The position numbers and the translations under genes were made by a program. This document shows, piece by piece, positions 19,328-27,773 of a stretch of 64,000 bases of DNA; the first letter of the stretch is position 1; each line of letters opens with the position of its first letter. Under the pieces are notes generated by a model. It made no database searches. It was not told where the DNA came from and saw nothing but the letters and a program-made list of their open reading frames with translations. This DNA comes from Erwinia typographi (GTDB lineage: Bacteria; Pseudomonadota; Gammaproteobacteria; Enterobacterales; Enterobacteriaceae). The DNA lies in contig NZ_JRUQ01000027.1 in the NCBI RefSeq assembly GCF_000773975.1, positions 294,741 through 358,740 of the forward strand, in the 5' to 3' direction.

Positions 19328-19602
19328 TTTGCACCTCACTCGTCACTGTGAACAGTTAACCACAAATAGCAAACGCAGAGCAGACACAGTTTCCAGTAAT
19401 CCGGCTATAACAGTTTGGTCACTCAGAAACTCGTGTCGGATTGCTGGCGCATTGCCCCCAACCGTCTGCGCCACGCTGATTTGGCTTAAGTACAGATAAA
19501 TTAGTGGGTTATGTGATGTCCGGCGTGTCGCTGACGTTGCAACTTGCGCCAAAGTTGCCACAATTAATTAACATGAACCCCACCGGAAACAGGAGATGCC
19601 GT

Positions 19603-20202
19603 ATGTTGCCGCAATCGGGTAGTTTACTCGCCATGATGTCGTTCGCTGCCGGAACCTTTTCCGCCGGTGCGTCAAACAATCCGCAATATATGACCTTCCA
19701 GCCCGCCAGCGGCGTGCCGAATAATCCGCTGCCGCTGATCATCTATCCGCAGGTCGCGCCGGGTGAGGAGGAGGATGTCGCCCGCTTTTTTGAAGATCTC
19801 TTCGCCAGCCACCAGTGGCTGCCGCGCTGGCGCTATCCCATTTTCCCCTACACCCATTACCATCCGAACAGCCATGAGCTGCTGGGGATCGCGGCCGGAT
19901 GGGCGCAGATCCTGTTCGGCGGGGAGACGGGCAGGGCGGTAACCGTCTATGCCGGGGATGCCGTGCTGATCCCGGCGGGCGTGGGGCATCAGCAGCTTGC
20001 CGCCAGCGATGACTTTTTCGCGGTCGGGGCCTACCCACGGGGGATGCAGCCTGAGACCCGCCGTGATGAGCAGGAAACGCTGAACCAGTCTATAGTTGAA
20101 ATTAAGCGGGTTCCGGTGCCGCAGTACGACCCGATTACGGGCGGCGAAGGGGCCGTCACGGAAATCTGGCATCCGCTGGCGCAAAATCTGACTCTCCCTT
20201 AA
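19603..20202 (+). CDS. Cupin-domain protein (YjlB-like)
   Basis: 199 residues. A single cupin fold spans about 50-160: the metal-ligand motif is in YTHYHPNSHELLGI (His, His, Glu) with the second box in AVTVYAGDAVLIPAGVGHQQL. An N-terminal stretch (GSLLAMMSFAAGTFSAGAS) could be a signal peptide but lacks a positive start, so location is uncertain. The family resembles Bacillus YjlB; function is unknown. The ATG at 19603 has AGGAGA 6 bases upstream. A hairpin follows the stop. Confidence 0.75.
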   Translation: MLPQSGSLLAMMSFAAGTFSAGASNNPQYMTFQPASGVPNNPLPLIIYPQVAPGEEEDVARFFEDLFASHQWLPRWRYPIFPYTHYHPNSHELLGIAAGWAQILFGGETGRAVTVYAGDAVLIPAGVGHQQLAASDDFFAVGAYPRGMQPETRRDEQETLNQSIVEIKRVPVPQYDPITGGEGAVTEIWHPLAQNLTLP

Positions 20203-20221
20203 CGCACCATTATGGTGCGTT
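20201..20221 (+). terminator. Hairpin after the cupin gene
   Basis: An 8-bp stem (AACGCACC with GGTGCGTT) around a 5-base loop overlaps the stop codon and is followed by a T-rich tail. Confidence 0.6.
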
Positions 20222-20379
20222 ACCTTTCTGATTATCTTTCCAGGGACCAGCCCAGTCGCTAAAACCCGGGCTTGCCGCAAGATGGCGCTTGCGCTCCGTC
20301 ACGCTCCGGCCTGCTCGCAGGGGGACTGGCACGCTTTGTGCAGATCACTATTGGGTTCACCGACAGTGGAAGGGAAATC

Positions 20380-21816
20380 ATGAATCAAGGCTATGAATTA
20401 GCATCAACCTTTTATGATGAAATGTTGCTGAGTAATGGGCAGCATCGCCAGCACTATCGTGACTACTGGCGCTGGCTGAAAAACGCCGACCGGGAGGCCA
20501 TCGCCCGTAAGCGCGAAGAGGCCGAACTTTTGTTTCACCGTGTTGGTATTACTTTCAATGTCTACGGCCAGGACGGCGGCGCCGAGCGCCTTATTCCCTT
20601 CGACAGCGTGCCGCGCATTATTCCCGCCAGCGAGTGGGCGATGCTGGACAAAGGTATCCGTCAGCGCGTTCAGGCGCTGAATGCCTTTCTGCATGATATC
20701 TACCACGAGCAGCACATCCTCAAAGCGGGGATCATCCCGGCGGAGCAGGTGCTGGTGAATGACCAGTATCAACCCTGTATGCAGGGCATCAACCTGCACC
20801 GTGATATCTATGCGCATATCTGCGGCGTGGACATGGTTCGCAACAGCGACGGTGAATACTACGTGCTGGAGGACAACCTGCGCACGCCGTCGGGCGTCTC
20901 CTACATGCTGGAAAACCGCAAAATGATGATGCGCCTCTACCCGGAGCTGTTCGCGCAGCAGCGCATTGCGCCGGTAGAGCGCTATCCTTCGCACCTGCTG
21001 CAAACCCTGCGGGAAAGCTCGCCGGTGAATGACCCGGTGGTGGTGGTGCTGACGCCTGGCCGCTTCAACAGTGCCTATTTTGAACACAGCTTTCTGGCCC
21101 AGCAGATGGGCGTGGAGCTGGTAGAAAGTGCCGACCTGTTCGTTAAGGATGGCGCGGTGATGATGCGTACCACGGCTGGGCCGTGCAAGGTCGACGTCAT
21201 TTATCGCCGCGTGGACGATGCTTTCCTCGATCCGCTGGCGTTCCGGGCGGATTCGATGCTGGGCGTGCCGGGGCTGCTATCGGTTTATCGCGCAGGCAAT
21301 GTCGTGCTGGCTAACGCCATCGGAACCGGGGTGGCGGACGACAAGTCAATCTACCCTTACGTCCCGGATATGGTGAAGTTTTATCTCTCCGAAGAGCCGA
21401 TCCTCAATAACGTCCCGACCTGGCAGTGTCGGCGGCCTGACGAACTTTCCTGGGTGCTGGCTAACCTGCCGAAGCTGGTGGTGAAAGAGGTGCACGGCGC
21501 GGGGGGCTACGGCATGTTGATTGGTCCGGTCGCCAGCCAGAAACAGCTGGAGGAGTTCCGCTCGCTGCTGATTGCCAGGCCGCAAAACTACATTGCGCAG
21601 AATACGCTGGCGCTCTCGACCTGTCCGACCTTCGTCGAAAAGGGGCTGGCGCCGCGACATATCGACCTGCGCCCCTTCGCCCTCAGCGGAGCGGAGATCC
21701 GCCTGGTGCCGGGCGGGCTGACCAGGGTCGCCCTGACGGAAGGCTCGCTGGTGGTGAACTCGTCGCAGGGCGGCGGCACCAAGGATACCTGGGTTCTGGA
21801 GGATGACGTATGCTGA
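20380..21816 (+). CDS. Circularly permuted ATP-grasp type 2 family protein
   Basis: 478 residues spanning the CP_ATPgrasp (formerly DUF404/DUF407) family: DMVRNSDGEYYVLEDNLRTPSGVSYMLENR and KEVHGAGGYGMLIGP near the C-terminal half carry the ATP-grasp acidic and glycine-rich elements. Such enzymes are predicted to form peptide (amide) bonds. It is the first gene of a tight four-gene operon with alpha-E, transglutaminase-like and Anbu proteins; its stop overlaps the next start. I chose the ATG at 20380 (MNQGYE) with AAGGGA upstream. The biochemical substrate is not known. Confidence 0.85.
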   Translation: MNQGYELASTFYDEMLLSNGQHRQHYRDYWRWLKNADREAIARKREEAELLFHRVGITFNVYGQDGGAERLIPFDSVPRIIPASEWAMLDKGIRQRVQALNAFLHDIYHEQHILKAGIIPAEQVLVNDQYQPCMQGINLHRDIYAHICGVDMVRNSDGEYYVLEDNLRTPSGVSYMLENRKMMMRLYPELFAQQRIAPVERYPSHLLQTLRESSPVNDPVVVVLTPGRFNSAYFEHSFLAQQMGVELVESADLFVKDGAVMMRTTAGPCKVDVIYRRVDDAFLDPLAFRADSMLGVPGLLSVYRAGNVVLANAIGTGVADDKSIYPYVPDMVKFYLSEEPILNNVPTWQCRRPDELSWVLANLPKLVVKEVHGAGGYGMLIGPVASQKQLEEFRSLLIARPQNYIAQNTLALSTCPTFVEKGLAPRHIDLRPFALSGAEIRLVPGGLTRVALTEGSLVVNSSQGGGTKDTWVLEDDVC

Positions 21817-22739
21817 GTCGCACAGCCAGTGGACTGTACTGGATGGCGCGCTATCTGGAGCGCGCCGAAAACATTGCCCGCGTGCTGGACGTCACCAACC
21901 GTTTGTCGCTGATGCCGGTGCGCAGCAGCCATGATGATGAGCTGCGCGTGCCGCTGAACCTGACCAGCACCAGCGAGCTGTTCTGGACGTTCAACGACCG
22001 GCTGGCGATGCCGCAGCTTTTCAACTTCTTTGTGCTGGATGAGCGCAATCCCGGCAGTATTTTTTGCTGCTGGGAATCGGCCTGGAACAACGCCCACGCG
22101 GTGCGTGGCAGCCTCTCTTCTGAAGTATGGGAAAGTATCAACTCCAGCTGGATTGAGCTGCGCAAGCTGCGGCGAAAAGGGGTGAGCAGCATCGGCGCCG
22201 ATGCCTTTTTTGACTGGGTAAAAGAGCGCTCTCACCTGTTCCGTGGCGCGATGTTCGGCACGCTGATGCGCGGCGATGCGATGAGCTTTATTCGCCTCGG
22301 CACGCTATTGGAAAGGGCCGACTGCACCGCCCGTTTGCTGGACGTCACGCTCTATCTGACCGAGCAGGATGACGATACCGTGCGGGAATATTACCGCCTC
22401 GACACCCTGCTGCGTTCGGTATCTGCGCGCGAGGCGTACCACACCATTTACCGGCAGCAGCTGGCTAGCGACAGCGTTAACGAGATGCTGATCCTGCGGG
22501 AAGAAAGCCCGCGATCTCTGCGATCCTGCATCGAAGAGATCGCCAACCAGCTGAACCTGATCGGCGGCAGCGGTGAAAACCGGCCGCGTCTGCTGGTCAC
22601 CACGCTGGAGGCTGAGCTGCGCTTTAGCTCTTACGATTCGCTGGTCAAAGAAGGCATCCACAGCTGGCTGCGCGATTTTCTTGGCGACCTGGGCAACATT
22701 GCAGAGAGCATTCAACATACTTACCTGGAGGCCAAATGA
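21810..22739 (+). CDS. Alpha-E domain protein (DUF403)
   Basis: 309 residues, mostly helical, starting with the family hallmark MLSRTASGLYWMARYLERAE-type block, with LLERADCTARLLDV repeating the pattern near residue 170. DUF403/alpha-E proteins occur almost only beside circularly permuted ATP-grasp enzymes and transglutaminase-like proteins. No catalytic motif is visible; a scaffold or partner role for the ATP-grasp protein is a fair guess. Overlaps both neighbours by a few bases, indicating translational coupling. Confidence 0.85.
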   Translation: MLSRTASGLYWMARYLERAENIARVLDVTNRLSLMPVRSSHDDELRVPLNLTSTSELFWTFNDRLAMPQLFNFFVLDERNPGSIFCCWESAWNNAHAVRGSLSSEVWESINSSWIELRKLRRKGVSSIGADAFFDWVKERSHLFRGAMFGTLMRGDAMSFIRLGTLLERADCTARLLDVTLYLTEQDDDTVREYYRLDTLLRSVSAREAYHTIYRQQLASDSVNEMLILREESPRSLRSCIEEIANQLNLIGGSGENRPRLLVTTLEAELRFSSYDSLVKEGIHSWLRDFLGDLGNIAESIQHTYLEAK

Positions 22740-23536
22740 AACTGGATATCGCTCACAAGACCTGCTTCAGCTATCAAAGCCTGGTCAAACAAAGCACGCA
22801 ATATCTGCGCCTGACGCCTCAGGACTCGGTGCACCAGCATATCGTTTCATGGGATCTGTTCCTGCCGGAGCAGGCGATTTGTACCACTGACACCTACGGT
22901 AACGTGCTGCATGTGCTGACGCTGGATAAGCCGCACCAGTCAATAGAAATTGAAGCGCGTGGCGTGGTGGAGATCCTCGACGAAGGGGATATGGCGCCCG
23001 ATCCTGACAGCGCGCTCTCACCGTTGATTTTCCTGCGCGTCACGCCGTTAACCCAGCCTGACGCGGCGATCCGCGATTTCGCCCTGCGTTATTTCCGCCC
23101 TGAAGCGCCGCTGGCGGGGCTGGATCGCCTGATGGACGAGCTGCTGCTGAAGATGCCTTATCAGCCTGGCAGCACGATAGTGACTGATACCGCAGCGAAA
23201 GTATTTGCCGCGGGCACCGGGGTTTGCCAGGATCATAGCCACGTATTCCTCGCCTGCTGCCGGAGCCTGCATATCCCCGCTCGCTATGTAAGCGGATATC
23301 TTTATACTGATAGCGTTGAGCATGTGGCGACCCATGCCTGGGTTGAGGCCTGGGTGGACGGTAGCTGGCACAGCTTTGACATTACCAATAATACCCGCAG
23401 CACGCACCAGCATCTGAAGCTGGCGGTGGGCGTGGATTATATGGATGCCTGTCCGGTACGCGGTATGAGACTGGGCGGCGGGAGCGAGGACATGTTAGCG
23501 GTGGCTGCGGTGCAACTGGTGAACTCGCAGCAGTAA
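22736..23536 (+). CDS. Transglutaminase-like cysteine peptidase family protein
   Basis: 266 residues. An N-terminal beta-rich domain (about 1-80) precedes a transglutaminase core. The Cys-His-Asp triad is clear: Cys in GTGVCQDHSH, His in ATHAWVEAW, Asp in WHSFDITNN. In this context the domain is predicted to cut or transfer peptide amides made by the ATP-grasp partner. Third gene of the Anbu operon; its ATG overlaps the alpha-E stop. Confidence 0.88.
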   Translation: MKLDIAHKTCFSYQSLVKQSTQYLRLTPQDSVHQHIVSWDLFLPEQAICTTDTYGNVLHVLTLDKPHQSIEIEARGVVEILDEGDMAPDPDSALSPLIFLRVTPLTQPDAAIRDFALRYFRPEAPLAGLDRLMDELLLKMPYQPGSTIVTDTAAKVFAAGTGVCQDHSHVFLACCRSLHIPARYVSGYLYTDSVEHVATHAWVEAWVDGSWHSFDITNNTRSTHQHLKLAVGVDYMDACPVRGMRLGGGSEDMLAVAAVQLVNSQQ

Positions 23537-23555
23537 TTATTTTATCGGGCAAACT

Positions 23556-24266
23556 ATGACTTACTGTGTGGCAATGCGTTTATCGTCAGGGATGATTTTC
23601 GTTTCCGACTCCCGTACCAATGCGGGGGTCGATCACATCTCTTCCTTCCGTAAGCTTCATGTTTTTCACCAGGATGATGAGCGCACGCTGGTGCTGCAAA
23701 GCGCCGGAAATCTTGCCACCACTCAGAGCGCCCTCAGCCTGCTGCGGCGAGGGTGCGAAGACGTCGAAAAACCTAACCTGATGAGCTGTAACAACATGTA
23801 CGACGTCGCCCTGCTGGTGGGGGAGACGCTGCGCGAGGTGATTAAGCGAGACGGGGAGGAGTTTGGCGGTACGCTGATGCTCGGTGGTCAAATCAAAGGG
23901 GAAGAGCCGCGGCTGTTTCAGATCTACCCGCAGGGCAACTTTATTGAGTCCAGCACCGACACGCCCTATTTCCAGATTGGCGAAAGCAAATACGGCAAGC
24001 CGATTATCGATCGCGTGCTGCGTTATGACACGCCGCTCGATCAGGCGATGCAGTGCGCGCTGATCTCAATGGATTCCACCCTGGCGAGTAATATCTCGGT
24101 CGGGCTGCCGCTTGACGTGATGATCTACCCTTCGGACAGCTTTAGCACCGTTCAGCAGTATCATCTGACCGATAAACACCCCTATTTCTCGCAGATCCGT
24201 CAGCTCTGGAGCGCAGGGCTGCTCAGCGTATTTGCACAGCTGCCGCCGCTACAGCTCGACGAATAG
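23556..24266 (+). CDS. Anbu, ancestral proteasome-like beta subunit
   Basis: 236 residues of the Ntn-hydrolase proteasome fold. After loss of Met1 the protein begins TYCVAM, giving a catalytic Thr1 without a propeptide; Asp17 (FVSDSR) and the lysine in SSFRKLH (near 32-33) complete the proteasome-type active site. The downstream segment TLMLGGQIKGE and the FQIGESKYGKP.IDR block match Anbu rather than HslV. Last gene of the ATP-grasp/alpha-E/transglutaminase operon, 20 bases after the third. Anbu forms open helical or ring assemblies; its natural substrate is unknown. Confidence 0.9.
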   Translation: MTYCVAMRLSSGMIFVSDSRTNAGVDHISSFRKLHVFHQDDERTLVLQSAGNLATTQSALSLLRRGCEDVEKPNLMSCNNMYDVALLVGETLREVIKRDGEEFGGTLMLGGQIKGEEPRLFQIYPQGNFIESSTDTPYFQIGESKYGKPIIDRVLRYDTPLDQAMQCALISMDSTLASNISVGLPLDVMIYPSDSFSTVQQYHLTDKHPYFSQIRQLWSAGLLSVFAQLPPLQLDE

Positions 24267-24301
24267 ATTTGGCGTATCGCAGATTCAGCCCCTGGGGAAC
24301 A

Positions 24302-25576
24302 TCAGTCTGCCGGGGCCGGATTTATGGCGTTTGCGCTGCACCCGTCGGCGCTCTCGTCCGCGCGCGCCAGCCGCAGTAGCATCCGGTAACCAATATCGTT
24401 ATTCCAGTTGAAGCTGTTTTGCAGCACCACAATCGCGGTTCTGTGTCTGATGTCCATACCGATATAGCTGGCGTAGCCGCCGATAAAGCCCGACTGATAG
24501 AGGATGCTCTGCCCGTCGCGGTTGTTGCTTAGCCAGGCCAGCGCGGAAGAGTCGTATTGCGGCTGCTTAAAGCGAACGCTGGTGGCGTCCTTAAAGGCGC
24601 GATCCAGCACGGGATCTCCGCTGCCGCTCATGTGCGCATCAAGATAGCTCAGCAGGTCGTTCGCACTGCTCCACAGCGAGGCCGCTCCTACCATATAGCC
24701 ACTGAAATGCCAGTCCGGCACCCTGCGGCCTCGCTGGATAAACTTCGGCTGATCGCCCGCGTGGCCCCTTGCGCGCAGCGCGTAGCCGGGTAAGTTTTCC
24801 GGCTGATACCCGGTATGCTTCAGGCCCAATGGCGCAATAATTTGCTGGCTGGCAATCGCCTGCGGCGTCTGACCGCTGTGCTGGGCGATCACGTAATCCA
24901 GAATGGAGTAGCCGAGGTTCGAGTAAACCACCGATCGTTGCGCCGGTTGCTCAAAATGGCTGAGATAGTCAATAAACTCGCCGTTATCCAAATCGTCATA
25001 GAAGGGATGGCCGGTAAACAAATAGTCGGTCAGCTTGCCCAGCATATGCAGCGTGGTCATCTGTCGCGGCAGGCCGGAGGTGTGGGTCGCCAGCGACAGC
25101 AGAGTGATCCGGCTGGCGTCCGGGCTAAGCGGGGCCTTATTCCCCAGCATCTCGCGCAGGGTACTGCTCCACTTCAGCTTGCCTTCCTGCACCAGCAGCG
25201 CCGCACTCTCGGCGGTAAAGCCTTTGGTGACCGATCCCACGGCAAACAGCGTGTCGCCGCTCAGCGGAATGTGGCGGTCGGTGTCGGTAAAACCGTAGCT
25301 GAAGACCTGGCGCTGGCCGTGATGCAGCAGCGCCACGACCACGCCGGGCGTGCGCTGCTGCTGGATCAGCGGCCGTGCCAGCGCGTCAATCTGCTGCTTA
25401 ACCGGGATGTGGCAGGTCGCCAGCAGGCTGGCATACGGGGAGGCATCGATGCTGTTGCTGGACAGCGAGGCGCAGCCGCTAAGCAGCAGGCAGCCGCACA
25501 GCCACAAAGCGTTCAGGCTAGTCATGGCGGTATGCCGTCCTGATGATGTTGGCGGCCGCGCGCTTTTTAGCTTCAT
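24302..25576 (-). CDS. Serine beta-lactamase-like hydrolase, probable lipoprotein
   Basis: Up to 424 residues. The core is a class C/PBP-like serine hydrolase: nucleophile motif SVTK in AVGSVTKGF, tyrosine motif YSN in SVVYSNLGYS, and a late glycine-rich strand YQSGFIGGYASYIG. A lipobox (LLLSGC) follows a hydrophobic run, so it is likely lipid-anchored. The start is uncertain: the ATG at 25576 keeps Lys and Arg in front of the signal, the one at 25525 does not. D-aminopeptidase, esterase or cell-wall roles are all possible; a clinically relevant beta-lactamase is unlikely. It converges on the Anbu operon. Confidence 0.75.
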   Translation of the reverse strand: MKLKSARPPTSSGRHTAMTSLNALWLCGCLLLSGCASLSSNSIDASPYASLLATCHIPVKQQIDALARPLIQQQRTPGVVVALLHHGQRQVFSYGFTDTDRHIPLSGDTLFAVGSVTKGFTAESAALLVQEGKLKWSSTLREMLGNKAPLSPDASRITLLSLATHTSGLPRQMTTLHMLGKLTDYLFTGHPFYDDLDNGEFIDYLSHFEQPAQRSVVYSNLGYSILDYVIAQHSGQTPQAIASQQIIAPLGLKHTGYQPENLPGYALRARGHAGDQPKFIQRGRRVPDWHFSGYMVGAASLWSSANDLLSYLDAHMSGSGDPVLDRAFKDATSVRFKQPQYDSSALAWLSNNRDGQSILYQSGFIGGYASYIGMDIRHRTAIVVLQNSFNWNNDIGYRMLLRLARADESADGCSANAINPAPAD

Positions 25577-25840
25577 CAACAGCACAGCGGCGGAAGGATC
25601 GCCGCCAGATTTCGCTTAATGCCAGAGATATGGGGTTGCGGATGGTTGAAAATACCAATAAAAATAATGAGTTATATTATCCTTTATTCTATCCTGGCGG
25701 CAGCGTGAACGGCAAGCGCGGCGGATCGTTCTCGGCATATTCTGAGCCGCGCGGCTGAGTTCTTGCGGTCGTCATCTTATTGCCATGAAACCGTCATTGA
25801 GGCTCTTTACTGTCGCGTTAAAACGCCAGGAGAGAAACTT

Positions 25841-27547
25841 GTGTTTACAATTGAATCGGTTTTAGATGACCTCTGCCCAGCGCGAAATACCCCCGGCTGG
25901 CAAAAATCCCTCCTCAGAACGCTGCTGCGCGAAAAAGAATTCCAGCAGTTCAATGACAAAAACCGGCACCTGAAGGGGCTGGATATGGTTGAGCAGGTGC
26001 TCGACTACCTGGATATCCGCTGCGAAATGAGCGAGCGCGACCTGGAACAGATCCCCAGCCACGGGCCGGTGGTGATTGTCGCCAACCATCCGCTCGGCAC
26101 GCTGGATGGTCTGGCGCTACTGCACGCGGTATCACAGGTGCGGCGCGACGTGAAAATTGTAACTAATCGCCTGCTGAACTGCCTTGAGTCGCTCACCAGC
26201 CTGATGGTGGCGGTGGATAATATGGGCAACCGCACCAGCCGCCAGCAGGTCGCGCTGATGCAGGAGCAGCTCGACAACCAGGGCGTGCTGATCTTTTTCC
26301 CCGCCGGTGAAGTGTCGCGGTTTGGCAGCAAAGGGGTGAAGGACGGCAAGTGGAGCCACGGGTTTGTGCGCCTGGCGGCCCGCAGCCGTGCGCCGGTGGT
26401 GCCGGTTCACGTCAGCGGGCGCAACAGCGCGTTATTTTATCTGACCTCGGTGGTTTACCGGCCGCTCTCCATGCTGCTGCTGGTGCGCGAGATGTTCAAA
26501 AACCGGGGGGCGCGGCTGAAGCTGACCATTGGCGCCCGCATTCCTTACGCCAGCTGGCACGACGGCCATACGCCGGCCAAAGAGCTGGCGGCGCGCTTTC
26601 GTCGTCATCTTTATCGCATCGCTCAGGGCAGATCGGCGCTGTTTCAGACGGAGCCAGCGATTGCCCGCGCGGAAGATCGCGCGGTGCTGAAACGGGCGCT
26701 GTCAGTCTGTGAGGTGCTGGGGCAGACGGCCGATGGCAAGATCATCTATCTCTGGCGGCGCAACGGCGAGGATTATGTGCCGATCCTGCGTGAGCTGGGG
26801 AGGCTGCGGGAAATTGCCTTCCGCGCAGTGGGTGAAGGCAGCGGAAGACGCCGCGATCTGGATGACTATGACGACGACTATTACCACCTGATCCTTTGGG
26901 ATCAGGAAGCGCTGGATATTGTCGGCGCCTACCGTTTCCTGCCAACGGCAGAACAGCTGGAGCGTAGAGGTCTGGAAGGGATCTACAGCCACAGCCTGTT
27001 CCATTACGATCACCGCATGAACCCGGTGCTGATGCAGGGTATCGAGCTGGGGCGCAGTTTTATTCAGCCTGCTTACTGGGGCAAACGCGGTCTGGATTAC
27101 CTGTGGCTGGGGATTGGGGCGTATCTGGCGAAATATCCGCACTATCGCTATCTGTTTGGGCCGGTGTCGATCTCCGGCGGCCTGCCGCTTGCCGCCCGCG
27201 ATCTGCTGGTGGCCTTCTACCGTCTCTATTTTGCTCCGGCGCTGCCGCTGGCTACCTCGCGGCGTCCTTATCCGGCCTCTCTGCCCGACGTGCTGGCGCA
27301 GTTCAGCGGCGACAATTATCAGGAAGATCTTAAAACACTTAAGCGAATGCTGAATAACCTCGGCACCAGCATTCCGCCGCTCTACAAACAGTATTCCGAA
27401 CTGTGCGAACCGGGCGGCGTGCAGTTTATTGACTTCGGCAGCGATCCGGATTTCAACAACTGCATTGATGGCCTGGTGGTGGTCGACCTCACCCAACTGA
27501 AAGCGACCCGCTTCGAACGCTATATTGCCGTTCATCAGCCCGATTAA
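25841..27547 (+). CDS. olsF: Bifunctional ornithine-lipid acyltransferase OlsF-like
   Basis: 568 residues with two fused acyltransferases. The N-terminal part (about 60-270) is a PlsC-type O-acyltransferase (IVANHPLGTLDG, IFFPAGEVSRFG, VVPVHVSGRN) and the C-terminal part (about 300-560) resembles the OlsB-type GNAT fold (YHLILWD, IVGAYRFLP, ELGRSFIQPAYWGKRGLDYLW). This order matches Serratia OlsF, which makes ornithine lipid from ornithine alone, first forming lyso-ornithine lipid and then adding the second chain. The start is a GTG at 25841 with CAGGAGAG upstream. Acts at the inner membrane. The first histidine box is HX5D rather than the usual HX4D. Confidence 0.85.
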   Translation: MFTIESVLDDLCPARNTPGWQKSLLRTLLREKEFQQFNDKNRHLKGLDMVEQVLDYLDIRCEMSERDLEQIPSHGPVVIVANHPLGTLDGLALLHAVSQVRRDVKIVTNRLLNCLESLTSLMVAVDNMGNRTSRQQVALMQEQLDNQGVLIFFPAGEVSRFGSKGVKDGKWSHGFVRLAARSRAPVVPVHVSGRNSALFYLTSVVYRPLSMLLLVREMFKNRGARLKLTIGARIPYASWHDGHTPAKELAARFRRHLYRIAQGRSALFQTEPAIARAEDRAVLKRALSVCEVLGQTADGKIIYLWRRNGEDYVPILRELGRLREIAFRAVGEGSGRRRDLDDYDDDYYHLILWDQEALDIVGAYRFLPTAEQLERRGLEGIYSHSLFHYDHRMNPVLMQGIELGRSFIQPAYWGKRGLDYLWLGIGAYLAKYPHYRYLFGPVSISGGLPLAARDLLVAFYRLYFAPALPLATSRRPYPASLPDVLAQFSGDNYQEDLKTLKRMLNNLGTSIPPLYKQYSELCEPGGVQFIDFGSDPDFNNCIDGLVVVDLTQLKATRFERYIAVHQPD

Positions 27548-27574
27548 AAACACGCCATTTGCGGAACGTCTGAT

Positions 27575-27600
27575 AAAGCCTGCTGCGCAGGCTTTTTTTG
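27575..27600 (+). terminator. Intrinsic terminator after olsF
   Basis: A 9-bp perfect stem (27575-27583 with 27587-27595), 3-base loop and seven T. It isolates olsF from the malonate operon. Confidence 0.92.
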
Positions 27601-27773
27601 CGATCTCCCGCAGCATCACTCTTTCTAACTCACTGATTTACTGTTGGTATTTTTTATTATTACTCTCAGGCTAACGTTCATGCTCCAGGCTTCATTGATG
27701 CCCAGTTCATTCGGGACCAGACTTAACAAACAGACCCTGATGCTGAAGGGGGATGACCTTACAGGAGGCAAGA

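Noticed and set aside
24302..25576. Serine hydrolase as an AmpC-type beta-lactamase
   Set aside because: SVTK and YSN are shared by esterases, DD-peptidases and D-aminopeptidases; lipobox and divergent C-terminal part speak against AmpC, and no AmpR-like gene adjoins it.
26702..27619. A 305-codon frame opposite olsF
   Set aside because: Antisense shadow; composition is not protein-like and it would cross the olsF terminator.
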